Positions 32,411 through 47,600 of a stretch of DNA of 64,000 nucleotides are shown here, piece by piece. The DNA lies in NCBI RefSeq assembly GCF_030867095.1, contig NC_081824.1, positions 357,387,829 to 357,451,828 on the forward strand, read 5' to 3'. The notes under the pieces were generated by a model. The model was given only the letters and a program-made list of their open reading frames with translations. It did no database searches and was not told the DNA's origin. The DNA comes from Alligator mississippiensis (taxonomy: Eukaryota > Chordata > Crocodylia > Alligatoridae). The position numbers and the translations under genes are program-made. Position 1 is the stretch's first letter. Each line of letters opens with the position of its first letter.

Positions 32411-33727
32411 TTTTGGCTCCCTCAGCTTGGGATTCACAAGCATGGAGTTAGATAGGTAAGGCAGCACTTCTGTAGCATGAAACACAAGGAAAGAGGGACA
32501 GCAGTACTGCAGTCCATTGCAGTAATACCCATGTACAACGTATTTTCTTGTAATATGAGAAACACAGCTTCAAATTTCTCCACTGCCTGATTCGAATGAA
32601 TAGGGGAGTGTCCTGACCACTAATTATAACTTTTCTGAGGTAGATGGCTCTCTCTAAATAGATAAATATGCATTGGGCAAGAAGAAATGAAAGACTGATT
32701 ATGTAGGCCAGTGGTTAGGTACTGCTGTTGAAGAGTCTGATTCAAATGCCTGATCCACTGTATGTTTGGTTTTTTTCATTCAAAGCGGAACCATCTAGCC
32801 ACATTGACACCCAGACAGCCCCAGAACATCCCACTATGCTGCCTTCTGTCTCTTTTGGGCTATAGCTTGCAGATAAGAAAGGCTGGGGGAATGCCCTGTT
32901 TGAAAATCCTGCTAGTGTTTGAGCAACAAACAGTTCAGTGCTGTTAGGACCCTGGTAGTTATTCACCATCAAAAACTTGGGTGCCTGAGGATTTTATGTA
33001 GTTAAATTAGTCAGCCACTCAGGGAGGAAGTCATAGGTCTAAACTACAGTGAGAAAGTATGCTTGAATAATTCATATTCCAGATGCATTCACTTTTTTGC
33101 TGAGTTTTGAAATTATGATAGCAACTTGGAAACAATGAAAATAGAAATGTCAGGAAATTCTTAAATAAAAGGTAATGTATTTAGTGTACTTTTTTGCCAA
33201 GAAACTATGAAACTTCCCTTTTATTTTCCCATAGATTTCTAAGAATTAATTCAACATAAAAAGGAATATAAACAATTCAGAAGGGATTTTGAATTAGAAA
33301 ATGAAAAAAGCAGGCTGGTATACTGGGAAGCGTAGGGGACAGGCAGAGAGAAAAGAGAAAATTGTTCCCAAAATGATGATATTAAATAATTTATCCTAGA
33401 CCTATCAGTGAATAAAATTGTTGCAGGATTTACTGTACAAAACATGTATGAATCTGTGCATTTGCTATAGCAGTTTAATGGTTACATAACACAATTTTAC
33501 CCACATATACTATTCATCCCACAAATGCATTCCAGATGATACACTCACAAAAACTGTATGGGATAATAGTAACAATTAAGTGTAACTAATATTTTTAAGT
33601 GATTTCATTATGTAAAATAAAATTTAAAAGAAGCATCTACCATGTATATGAATTGTTGGCTTTGCTCCCAAAGTCTCCCACCACACCAAAAAAGGCAAAC
33701 AGATACCTATCAATATATAGTTACATA
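32411..33727. other. Intronic sequence, no gene seen
   Basis: Apart from further SINE-like traces (32560-32640 and 32700-32790) nothing is recognised. Confidence 0.4.
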
Positions 33728-34892
33728 GATTTCATACACGTTAAGGGCTGGAAGGGACCTCATGAGATCATCAGGTCCAGTTCCCCTGCCATAGGCAGGA
33801 AGTCAGCTGGGATCAAGTGACCCAAACAAGAAATATATCTACCTGTTTTTTGAAAGAATCCAGAGTTGGTACTTGCACCACCTCTGGGGGGAGTTTGTTC
33901 TAGACCCTGGACACATGCACTGTAAAAAACTTTTTTCTTATGTCTAGTCTAAATTGGCCTTCCTGGAGTTTATGGCCGTTAGACCTTGTTATCCCTTGGG
34001 GAGCTCTGGTGAACAGTTGTTCTCCCAGGTCCTGATGTACCCCTCTTATATAGTTGTAGACTGCCATCAAGTCCCCCTCGAACCTTCTGTTCTCCAGACT
34101 GAAGAGTCCCAAGTCCCTCAGTCTCTCCTTGTACAGCCTTCCCTTCGGGCCTTGGATCATATGAGTGGCTCTCTTCTGGACTCTCTCAAGCTTCTCCACA
34201 TCCTTCCTGAAGTGGGGGGCCCAAACTGGATGCAATACTCCAGCTGCAGTCTCACCAGGGCCGAGTAAAGCAGGAGAATGACTTTGCTGATTTTGCTTGA
34301 GATGCATCAATGGATGCATGCTGGAGTTTAGTTTGCTTTGCCAGCCACAGCATCGCATTGGTGGCTCATATTCATCTTGTGGTCAATCAAGACCCCCAAG
34401 TCCCTTTCGGGTGTGGTGCTAGCGAGCGTAATAGTGCTGAGTCTGTAAGCACATTGAGAGTTCTTCCTACCAAGGTGCAGCATCTTACATTTCTCTACAT
34501 TGAAGGTCATCAGGTTTCAGTCGGCCCACCTTGAGAGCGTGTCCAAGTCGGCCTGTATCCCCAGCCTGGCCTGCAGTATGACCACCCTCCCCCATAATTT
34601 GGTATCATCCGTGAACTTGGCCAGTTCATATCTGACTCCTGAATCCAAATTATTGATGAAGATGTAAAAGAGTACCAGCCCAAGTACTGAGCCCTGGGGG
34701 ACTCCACTGGTCACCCTGTGCCATGTTGATTTGCATACCCTTCCCCATAATTTGGTATCATCCGCAAACTTGGCCAATTCATATCTGACTCCTGGGTCCA
34801 GATTGTTGATGAAGATGTGAAAGAGTATCGGCCCAAGTACTGAGCCCTGGGGGACTCCACTGGTCACCCTGTGCCATGTTGATTTGCATATC
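33728..34892 (-). mobile_element. CR1 LINE with internal tandem duplication
   Basis: The 3' end is near 33728 with TTAAGGGCTGGAAGGGACCT. The minus strand encodes, inward, QFRLDIRKKFFTVHVSRV, LFSLENRRFEGDLMAVYNYI, LERVQKRATHMIQG, ERDLGVLIDHKMNMSHQC and then the RT palm (VPQGSVLGLVLFYIFINNLD, KFTDDTKLW). The palm block is present twice because of a 153-bp duplication. The frame is broken several times and the copy is 5'-truncated near 34892. Confidence 0.92.
34591..34892 (-). repeat. 153-bp tandem duplication inside CR1
   Basis: CCCATAATTTGGTATCATCC starts at 34591 and again at 34744, and both copies run through GACTCCACTGGTCACCCTG to GTTGATTTGCATA. The two copies differ at roughly ten positions, so the duplication is not recent. 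It doubles the RT motif B to C region. Confidence 0.93.
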
Positions 34893-35299
34893 CAGCATGC
34901 CGTTCAACATATTTTATTATTGATAGTTTGTACAGAGGGCATGTCACAAAATAATGCTGTACAGGGATATTAGGAGCTGCATTAACACAGCAACCCAACT
35001 AGTTTATATTAGCCCCAATGAGAAGGAGACCCCCCCCCTCCCTGCCCCCATCCCAACCAGCACACCTGCCAGGTAACAATTCCCTTAAATTGGAGAAGAG
35101 GAGTACATACCCAAGTACACCCGGGCTACAAATTGTTACGATGTGCCTACTTCAAAACAAAACTAAATACCAAGTACTGTGATCTCTAAAGGTTTAGGAA
35201 TTCACAAAATCAAGAAATCCATAACAATCTGAAAACTAGACTACATGGCTGGAAGATAAAATAAACCAAGCGGAAGTTAAAATAAATCCAACCTTTTTA
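34893..35299. other. No gene seen
   Basis: A short stretch with a C-rich run near 35029 and no recognised feature. Confidence 0.4.
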
Positions 35300-35562
35300 G
35301 ATTCAAGATACCTAATGGCAGACTCAAGGCACCCCTTGGAAAATGCCAGCTCTTAGCTTTCACTCATTTTTTGACTATGGAAAAATAATAGAGTAACTCT
35401 GTTGCAAAGAAATCAGAAAGACCACAACAGATCAGAAGGCTTTTGACACTATAGATTTCTATTTGAAATGTCTGGGTTTATTTCATTATTCATGTGTATG
35501 TATTTGCACACCTAATATTGTATGATACCCATACCACAGCAGCCTGGTTGAGTATCAGTGTA
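35300..35562. mobile_element. hAT MITE, inverted relative of the copy at 30640
   Basis: The right end CCTGGTTGAGTATCAGTG and interior blocks AAAATGCCAGCTCTTAG and GTTGCAAAGAAATCAGAAAG are inverse to the interior of the 30640 element. The left end is decayed and no target duplication is convincing. Confidence 0.6.
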
Positions 35563-37185
35563 CTAGAAGAATCACCTATATTTCAAATCTAAAAAAACAG
35601 GTTTCTAATGCTTTAGCTAAACATATCCTTCACATAGTATTAATTCCACATTGCTTGGTCCCAGATCTTCAAATATATTTAAGTACCTTTCTGTCATTTT
35701 AGGTGCATCACTCCATGATTTAAATACCACTGACATCCTCAAAGCTAAAGGAGCTTAGCTGGACCAGTTCATTGTTTGAGCTCTGAGGGGGCTGATCCTT
35801 TTTTTCTCTGGAGCCCTTGCTCCCTTCCTTCTCCCCCACCTCCATGCTGCCACTGGCCAGGCTGGCAGCCACCTAGCCGCGTGCTGCCTGAATTTCAGAG
35901 AAGAAAGGATTAGGCCCCTTGAAGTTCAGATGACAGCCAGGTGGCTGGCAGCCCAGCCAGAAGTGGCACGGGGTGGGGGTGGGGAGCTGCAGAGGGGCTT
36001 ATTCCTTTTTTCTCTAGAGCTCAGCCCCCAACACCACCATTGGTGGGTGTAGAGAGCCCATCCAGGCAATGGTGGGGGGCACCACAGCTTCTGAGTGCTC
36101 CAGGGCTACACTGTGTCTGAGGTCTCTGGGGGAGGAGGGGGAATGAGGTGCCATGCCCAGCCCTGCTGTGCCCTGGCATCCCCTGTCACCCACTGCATCG
36201 TGGGATGCTGAAGAATAGCTTTGGAAATTGACCGCACCTTAATAGAACAAAAGCAAAATTAGGTAGATTAGAGATAATCCTGCCCTAAACCGGCATAACT
36301 TTAAGCTGAATAATGAGTGCTTTAAGCCATTTAAAAGGTGTTAACATGCAGCTGATCCAGGGGCTAAGAAGCCACCTAAAATTACTATGTAACAAGCCCC
36401 TATGATTTATGTGTATGTGTATGTGCATGTGTGATGTAGTACCTGCAGATGAGATAGATATGAAATGCTGCCCAGTTTAAGAGTTTAGGGCTGGGGGACT
36501 GGGTGGACCTACTGTTGGGAGTTAGGAAAAGTACCCCAACCACTGGGCTATTAGCTGTAATGGGAGAGAGAGGATGTCTGCCTCATTCTTCATAAGAGAT
36601 GGCTTAGGTTCAACAACCTCTAAGGCAGCATTTAAGTCCTTCCCTTCCCACAGGTATTTCCTACTGGGTAATTTAAATGGTTCCATTTTTTTTTAATCAT
36701 GTTTAGAATCTACAGTCTTTCTGAGTTTGAAATAAATTATTGTTTTTCCATTTCTAGCAGCAAAAGTACCAACAATTTTCCAAGCAAACCTTAACACACG
36801 CAATGTTGTTTCCTTTTATTCAATACAAGCAGCCAGATTCTATTCAAACTATTAGGCATCTAAGGATAGAAACAGACATTGGTTAACATCGCATTTGTGC
36901 CTCCATAACATTTTTATGGAGCCACAAATGCTGAGAAAATAAATGTTCCTACTTTTGTCACGCCACATCAATGGGGAGATAAAAGGTACTAATAAAGTCT
37001 GCTTCTTTATTGCAGCTGACATCTATTTGGGAGAGTACTGGCAGTTCAGAGCTGCCTGAACTCTCTTGCCATGCTAGACACATGCTCCAGGGGCTTTAGG
37101 GGTCCAATCCTGCACACCCTATGTGCCTCCTGTGAGGGATGGTTCCTAGCAGGGGAGGAGGCCAAAGGAAAAAGTGTGTGAGAGT
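35563..37185. other. No gene; GC-rich repeat-like blocks
   Basis: 35760-36200 is GC-rich with inverted copies of TTTTTTCTCTGGAGC and a proline/serine-rich pseudo-coding look, probably an old repeat. 36891-36931 is a perfect hairpin (GCATTTGTGCCTCCATAA with its inverse). No exon is recognised. Confidence 0.35.
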
Positions 37186-37189
37186 CAGG

Positions 37190-37865
37190 TAATCCCAAGT
37201 GCCCCTTGCTTTCATACAGGGACCTGCACTGACACGTATCTCTGCATGAAGCATGGGTTCTGGTATGGAAGAACAGGGGACCAGGAATTACCTACTTCCT
37301 GTGCAGCACCCAGTGCCAGGACCCATGCTGACCTGTTCCTTTGCATGAGTCATGGATCAGCACAGGTCCCCACATGGAAGCAGAGGACATCAGGGATTAC
37401 CTGGCTCCTACACCACTCCATGCTACCCCGTGCCAGGATCCGCACTGACCTGTGCCTCTATGTGAATCATGAGTCAGCATGGGTTCCAGCAAGGAGTTGC
37501 AGAGTTGTATGGGGACCAGGGAATTCCTGGAGCCCCATGCCTCCATGCCAGAACTTGTGCTGACCCATGCCCCTGGGTCAGTGTGGGACTTAGTGCAGGT
37601 CCCAGTGTGGAGGCACAAGGGGACCCATTGCTGATCCACACATCTTCCTGAGGCACAAATCAGCATGGGTCCTGACCCAGGAGCACAGGAATCTCCATCA
37701 CCCTGTACCTTCTTGCCAGGAATTCAGGCAGAGGCATGGGTCAGTACAGTTCCCCATGTAGAGGCAGGAATTCTCCAGCTCCCATGCTGGGCTGAGCCCC
37801 TGTGCTGCTCCACACCAGGGCCCACACTGACCCCATGCTTCCTCATGAGGCACCAGTCAGAATAG
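37190..37865. repeat. Minisatellite with about 115-bp units
   Basis: About six degenerate units. Each carries ACCYRTGCTGACCYRTGCC, then a GCATGARTCATGGGTCAGCA block, then a CCACATGGAAGCAGAGG block and a TGCCAGGACCC block. Unit starts fall near 37230, 37330, 37445, 37560 and again to 37828. Open frames on both strands reflect the array, not a gene. Confidence 0.75.
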
Positions 37866-39045
37866 GGAATCTCCCAGAACTGGGCAGGGAAGCAGGGGGA
37901 TAGGGGTCATGTCCTGCCATAACTGATCCGCTTCTGTTCAGCAATATGTTTCTACCCTAAGTGAACTTAGGCAGAAGAGTGCAATCCTATTCCATCCTGT
38001 TCAAAACCTTGAAAATCCATATTTCATCCAGTTTCATCCATTATCTGGCTCTTACGGTTGTCACAAAAAAGCAACATGGAGGAAAGGACCCACATACTTT
38101 CTGTTTCAACGGGGACTTGAGCAAAATAGAATAAAATCACACTTGGATGCCTGCAAGGTGGAACAGAATTTGGCCTAGGCAGTTCATGAAAAGTAAGCTG
38201 CAAATATGAAGGTAATGCTAATAGACCAATGAAACACCCACTGAAATTAATGGAAAGTTTCCTGTTATCTTTAACAGAAATTGAACTATATCCCAAATTC
38301 TGAGAGCTACTGAACACCTGAATTATACATTGAGTTCATTGGAACTTGAAAATGCTTATCATCTCTCTGGATTAGACCCATTACTAATACATTGCTCAAA
38401 TTAATTATATCTATTTGAAGATCTGTTTCAGGTTCACCTATCCCTAATTCCTAGATTTTCTGTTTGCATTAATAATCCTGATAAGATCACCTGAGGTATT
38501 ATGGCTGACATTGTAAACAGACCAACTGAAATAGTTGTCTTAAAAGTATTAGGAACACTCACTCATTTTAATGAAGTCTGATCTTTTAAACCTCAACATG
38601 ACTGCTTAAATGCTGGTTTAAATAAACACTGAAATTACTAGTTAAGTAACAGAAACATCTAGCAAATATGTTTACTCAGTGGAACTGGCATCAATCGTTC
38701 AATTGTTTCTTTCATTTAAGTTTGTTTCAATATAACTGAAAGAATATGATCTACAGTGGCTACTTCCTCAGTTGACTTCTGTTTGCATCCCATTTACAGA
38801 ATATAGTCTCTTGTGGAAGTAGCTTATGATGAGTTTTGATGAAAGATGGCCTTAAAAACAAGTGCTATGAGATTGTAAGGCAAATAGTAGATTACTCCCT
38901 TGAAGATTTGGAGGTTTGGTATTGTAACTCTAAGGGAGAGCTCTTGGATTTAGGTGTTACAATCTGTGAAGAGCTATAATATCTTGCAAGAGCTTGACAA
39001 AGGCATTTAAAGCTAGTTCCTCAAAAACTAGCTTACCCCATTCTT
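37866..39045. other. Intronic sequence, no gene seen
   Basis: About 1.2 kb without recognised exon, RNA gene or mobile element. Confidence 0.45.
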
Positions 39046-39049
39046 ATAA

Positions 39050-40160
39050 AAAAATTAGGCGACTGTGGCATCAATGCCTACACAGTCAGATGGGTCGCAA
39101 ATTGGCTGGAGGGCCGCACCCAGAGAGTGGTGGTGGATGGGCCTTTTTCGACCTGGAAGGATGTGGGCAGTGGGGTCTCCCAGGGTTCGGTCCTCGGGCC
39201 CTCACTGTTCAACATCTTCATCAGTGACTTGGACAGGGGGATGAAAAGCACCTTGTTCAAATTCGCAGATGACACTAAAATGTGGGGAGAAGTGGGCACA
39301 CTGGAGGAGAGGGACAGGCTGCAACTAGATCTGGACAGGTTACAGGGGTGAGTGGATGAGAACAGGATGGGATTCAATCCTGACAAGTGCAAGGTACTGC
39401 ACCTGGGGAGGAAGAGCCAGCAGCATACATACAGGCTGGGGAGCTCCCCTCTCATCAACACAGAGGCAGAAAGGAATCTTGGTGTCATTATTGATTCCAA
39501 AATGATCGTGGGCTGCCAATGTGGGGACGTGGTCAGGAAGGCTAACTGCACCTTGTCATGCATCCATAGATGCATCACGAGCAGGCCCAAGGAGGTGATC
39601 CTCCCCCTCTATGCAACACTGGTCAGGCCACAGTTGGAGTACTGCATCCAGTTCTAGGCACCGCACTTCAGGAGGGATGTGGACAGCATTGAGAGGGTCC
39701 AGAGGAGGGCCACTCGCATGATCAGGGACAGCAAGGCAGGCCCTCCGAGCGGAGTCTAAGGGACCTGAACCTGTTCAGCCTCCACAAGAGAAGGCTTAGA
39801 GGGGATCTGGTGGCTGTCTACAAACTGGCCAAGGGGGACCAGCAGGCTATGGGGGAGTCCCTGTTCCCCTGAGCACTACCAAAAGTAACGAGGAATAACG
39901 GCCATAAGTTGACCGAGAGTAGATTCAGGCTAGACATCAGGAGGCACTACTTCACAGTCAGGGCGGCTAGGATCTGAAACCAACTTCCAAGAGAAGTGGT
40001 GCTCGCTTCTACCCTGGGGGTCTTCAAAAAGAGGCTAGACAACCATCTAGCCGGTGTTGTTTGACCCCAGCATTCCTTCCTGCCCACAGCAGGGGGTCAG
40101 ACTTGATGATCTGCTCAGGTCCCTTCCAACCCTACCTGCTATGAAACTATGAAACTATAA
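39050..40160 (+). mobile_element. CR1 LINE, 5'-truncated
   Basis: Begins within the RT at GDCGINAYTVRWVANWLEG-like sequence and continues through motif B (SQGSVLGPSLFNIFISDLD) and motif C (FKFADDTKMWGEV, intact aspartates), then ERNLGVIIDSKM, a stop at an FXAPHF block (near 39655), LERVQRRATRMI-like sequence, and the C-terminus. It ends with CCTACCTGCTATGAAACTAT repeats at about 40155. Stops and frameshifts are present. It belongs to a different subfamily than the CR1 at 27482, close to those at 54797 and 58703. Confidence 0.92.
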
Positions 40161-43109
40161 ATAGTACTTTGGATAAGGCTTTTTCTCTAGTAGGGCACAG
40201 TAGTTCCAGCAGCTCACTATAAAGCTCCATAGGTGTGAACACAAGCCCTGCTCTGGGATTTTGCCAAATGTGGTATTAGCCATTTTTATGCTCTGATATA
40301 CCATTGGCTATAGAAACTGGTATGTTTTCAACATGCTAGTGTATGGGCCTCTATGCTGGGGGTGATCTTTGACCACAGTCTGTTTTGGTAAGTATGGCTA
40401 TTTGAATGGTTTCCCTATTAATTCCATGGCAACTGGTATTCCTTGAGATAGGAATAATAATCAGGTATAATAATATTTGATTTTTTGTTTACATATATCA
40501 AGGACCTAGTGAAATTCTCAACAGTTTAGACTGTATAGAAGCAAAAGTAATATAATTTTAAGTCAATCCATACCAAAAATAGGAAATCACTGACTGACAG
40601 CGCATAGTACTCATTCCTATCCTTAAGACTATATCCCTTCAAACCAGCCGTCAGAGGAATCAGGCAGAATAAATGAACCTGCAGCAAAAACTGAAGATCA
40701 ACAAATCTGGACTTTGGTTGACTAAGAAGGGCAAAAGTACCAGAGCCAAGAGCCCCAGATAAAAAGGCAATGTTCTCAACCCAAATTTACAGCAGGTAGG
40801 AGAGAAAATGTAACAAACACCAGAGAGGAGATGAAATGGGAGGGTTTGGATAAAAGTTATAAGAAATGAAATTTGAAAGGGATAGAAACAAATTTTAAAA
40901 GCAAGGTAGAACAACTTAATTGTATGGAGAAAGCCTAAAAAATGATGAAGGGATATGAACTGTGGAATGACATATGTGACCTGACAACAGATACTAAAAG
41001 TTAGTCATAAATTACATACATTCACCCTGTGCAGATTAAATGTAGCTGCTCCAGCTTCTGAATACTGTTCACCTCTAATCCTACTTAAACATAGATCCAG
41101 CATTGTGTGTTATTTACTGCCCAGTAGTCTATACTGCATACTTCACTGTCCAAAAACCTATATAGATATTTATAGAAGATTCACATAGCAGCTTTTATCC
41201 TGGGATTGCTCATATTTTTAATGTGTAAATGTGTCAGACACTGAGGGTATGGTGCATGTTACAGATGAGCAAGAATGAGACATAGGGAAGTAAATGATTT
41301 GTCAAAATATGCCCTTCATGAGAGCCAAGCTTCCTTTTCCAACCAACAGACTACGCTTCACCAGAAATTACAAGCAGAACCATAATACATAATTTTATCA
41401 TACCCTGGAGGGTCAATATATGGGTTTAGATCAATCAAACCACTGAAAGCATGAGAGTACATAGTCAATATTCAATACAACACATTCAGCAATTTTTAAT
41501 AATTTGATATTACATTTGTAATTTAAAAGTTTATCTAAGAATAAACAAACACATCACTTGGTTGGCTGCCTTTTTAATCATTTATCATGAATACTAACTG
41601 TATGCAAGAAATTAAAATTGAATTGATAAGGGAATATATTTTTCTTCACTATACAATAGGTAAAAGCTGTGACAAAGGGGCAATCATAAAGGATAGATTA
41701 GTGATAATGTTTTCAGTTTGTCACTTAGCAACCTGGCCCATACCTGCTGCCATTGCAAATAAGCTAAAATAATGGCTTTATGGTGCTAGAACTGCTGCCC
41801 TGAAATTAATTGCATAACTTAAACTTTCCCTGACACTAATAAAAACTACAGCTGATAAAATGAAACATTCTGAAATTAAACCAACACCTTCAGTAAATTG
41901 TCCTTTTCAAGTATCAGTTGTTAAATTTTCTGTGCTTTAAATTTTTAATCATTGTTTTCTGGTTTTTTTAATGTATGTATAAGAAGAGGGAAAATAATCA
42001 GCTAACTATATTATTTTTCAATCTATAAAAGAAGAAATGCAGTTCTAAACTTTTCATAGGATCCTAAGAAAAATATTTTGGAATGGTGTTTTCAAATATT
42101 TTGGAATGAATACATGAATGTAAATTCTCATGATCAAGAAACCTAGATAATAAAAACCTTAAACAATATACTTCAAAATAGGTTAGTGGGGGAAGATGTA
42201 TTAGAAAAACAGGAAATTGCTATTGAACTCAGTTACGTAGGTGTTTTCCCACTGTGACTGCTTAATGTTCAACAAATTCAACTGCATTTTCTGAATGGTC
42301 ACTCATGTGAAGCATTTCAATGGCAAATGGAGTGAAATTAAAATTATGAATGTCATCTTCTGTTAAGAAAGACAGAATAAAAACAGGCACAATTCATTTG
42401 TTTATTTCCTCAAACGTATTTGCTTCTTTTATTTTTTTTTAATCATATCTGTTTCTCTAGGGTGCTCCGCCTCAGCTGCTAGAGTCTTTAGCATGCTAAA
42501 TCTGGTTGCAGAAGTGACTATTCTCTCTGACTGTTTATAGATTTAGCTCCTACTTTATGGCTATTGTTGTCCAAACACCCTAATGTGCTCTCTAGTGCTA
42601 TAGGCTGGACAGGGGTTTAATTTGAGAGAGAGCAGCACCATCTACTGTGACCTGAAAGCTTTGCTCCACATGGTAACAATACAAAGAGTAAACAAGTCTG
42701 ATTACACTAAATACATTTCAGTTGGAAATTCCTTACTGTGGTTTTTTTTTTATCTCCTGTGCTTCCAGATCAGTTCTAAGTGAGCATATCACTTATTTGT
42801 TAAAGTACAATATTTCATACATGTCTAAGAGCTGTATCATAGAACAATACAACTCTAGAAAATTTAAGATGAAGGAATAATATTAATTCAACCATGCTGC
42901 AGTGACAGTTTATATTTTCAATCACAGTAATTTTAGATGACTTGGTTGGGGTCTTCTTATCCAAAGTGGGATGGTAAAGATATAAGAGTTTATTTTACGC
43001 AGGCGATATTCTTTTAACACTTGTGTGAAGCAGCAGCATTAACATAGGTGTGTTGTACAGTATGTACTTCTAATAATGACGATGCTATTGTCATCCATGT
43101 ATACTTTTG
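40161..43109. other. Intron just upstream of the NALF1 exon
   Basis: Nearly 3 kb of AT-rich sequence in which I recognise no CR1, LTR or hAT MITE. A less AT-rich stretch at 42450-42670 (TGCTCCGCCTCAGCTGCTAG onward) stands out and could be a conserved non-coding element or an old repeat; the sequence alone does not decide. Confidence 0.45.
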
Positions 43110-43127
43110 ATTCTTCTCTTTTTCTAG
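43110..43127 (+). promoter_or_regulatory. NALF1: Splice acceptor of the NALF1 exon
   Basis: ATTCTTCTCTTTTTCTAG is a strong polypyrimidine tract ending in AG directly before the open exon at 43128. Confidence 0.85.
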
Positions 43128-46416
<3,289 letters not shown>

Positions 46417-46778
46417 CAGGGATCCTGGTTTTCTCTGATTAAAAAAATCCCCAATTTTTGGTTTTAAAGAAGTAAACCCAAATTCACATTTTTCAGTGTT
46501 TAAAATGACGGATATAGATATAGTGGTGTTTCATTTTAATCATGGAAGAATGTGGATTTGGGGTTACAAGATTCCTTGGGTGAATTTGATATCTTTTATT
46601 AGACCAACTCAAATGGTTAGAGAATAGTTATTAAGCAAGCTTTCCGGTTCAAAAACCCTTCATCAGGCTAAGGAAGCTTCAGCAGTTGGTGTGTGCTCTT
46701 CCTGGATTTGGGGTTACTTCTTTTTTTTTTACTGAAAACTGGGGATTTTTTTTTTAATCAGAGAAACTAGTATCCCTG
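46417..46778. mobile_element. Foldback hAT MITE (family 1, copy D)
   Basis: Starts CAGGGATCCTGGTTTTCTCT and ends CAGAGAAACTAGTATCCCTG. A perfect 8-bp TSD, CAGATCAC, flanks it at 46409-46416 and 46779-46786. One arm is interrupted by a 136-bp retroposon with its own 14-bp duplication. Without that insert the element is about 212 bp. Confidence 0.95.
46568..46703 (-). mobile_element. Small retroposon with 14-bp TSD inside the MITE
   Basis: GGATTTGGGGTTAC occurs at 46554-46567 and again at 46704-46717, so the intervening 136 bp inserted with a 14-bp duplication, as in target-primed reverse transcription. On the minus strand it reads CCTGATGAAGGGTTTTTGAA, then GAAAGCTTGCT, then TTGGTCTAATAAAAGATATC, and ends CACCCAAGGAATCTT. 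It has no poly-A tail. A related copy lies at 62250-62500. I do not know the family name. Confidence 0.8.
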
Positions 46779-46786
46779 CAGATCAC

Positions 46787-46974
46787 ATGCACAAGCGAAT
46801 TAGCCACAGGCATGTCTCTATATGGTGTATGAGCTCAGACGGAATTAACTTGAGTACCAGAAGAAGTATAGCTGCATTAGTTCTGCCTGGGCTAGTTGTG
46901 CCTGATCCTACTAATTATTCAATGTGGTGCACCTGCTAACATAACTATACTGATTCCTGTATCCAGCTTCTTTA
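46787..46974. other. Short spacer, no gene seen
   Basis: Unremarkable intronic sequence between two MITEs. Confidence 0.4.
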
Positions 46975-47600
46975 GGCTATAAGCAGATGTCACCAAATGA
47001 AGCAGATTAGCTGTGCTGAGATGTGTCCCAGCACAGCTGATCCAGTTCATTGGGTGACACAGACATTGCCCATTGCCCCTGCTGCTCTCTAGGCTTCAGT
47101 GGCCCAATCCTGTAGGACAACTGCAAATAGACCCATGTCTTTGCTTACAGATCCCTACCTGGCAAATCCCCTACTGAAATTCCTAGGGTGCGTGTTTGCA
47201 AGTGGAGAACCTGGGGTTTCCCCATTTGCAGAAGTGTTCCTCAAGTCATGTCACAGCAGCATGATATGTGCCCAGGGCATTTCTGAAGCATGCCCCTGAA
47301 AATGAGAGAACCTGGGCAGACACTTTGGGGGCTGCATGCCCCATGAATAGGAATTTGTAGGGTACTCAAGATCAAGCTCCTGAAGCCCCTGAAGCACCTG
47401 CTGCTCTGGGTTGCCTGTGTTCTCCTCCCATGAAGCAGACATCCACCACAAAAAAGCAGCATAGTTTTATACCACCAGTGTCACAGCCATAAACTTTGAG
47501 CATTTGAGGTCCAACAAAGGGCATGGATGTGTGTTTGGTTGGCCTTTGCATTGACATAAAACATCTTATGGCAATACAAAAGTGACATCTGTTTCCAGCC
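46975..47600. mobile_element. Long palindromic MITE (GGCT...AGATGTCAC ends)
   Basis: GGCTATAAGCAGATGTCACC at the left and AGTGACATCTGTTTCCAGCC at the right are inverted complements over about 19 bp. Flanks TTA and TTG may be a decayed 3-bp duplication. Internal hairpins include AGCTGTGCTGAGATGTGTCC followed by CAGCACAGCT. The several overlapping short frames at 47099-47560 are not supported as genes. Confidence 0.65.

Noticed and set aside
37174..37865. 129-codon plus-strand frame and minus-strand partners
   Set aside because: Produced by the 115-bp minisatellite; cysteine and histidine periodicity follows the DNA repeat.
37190..37865. CRISPR-like array
   Set aside because: Units are adjacent and degenerate without unique spacers, and the DNA is vertebrate.
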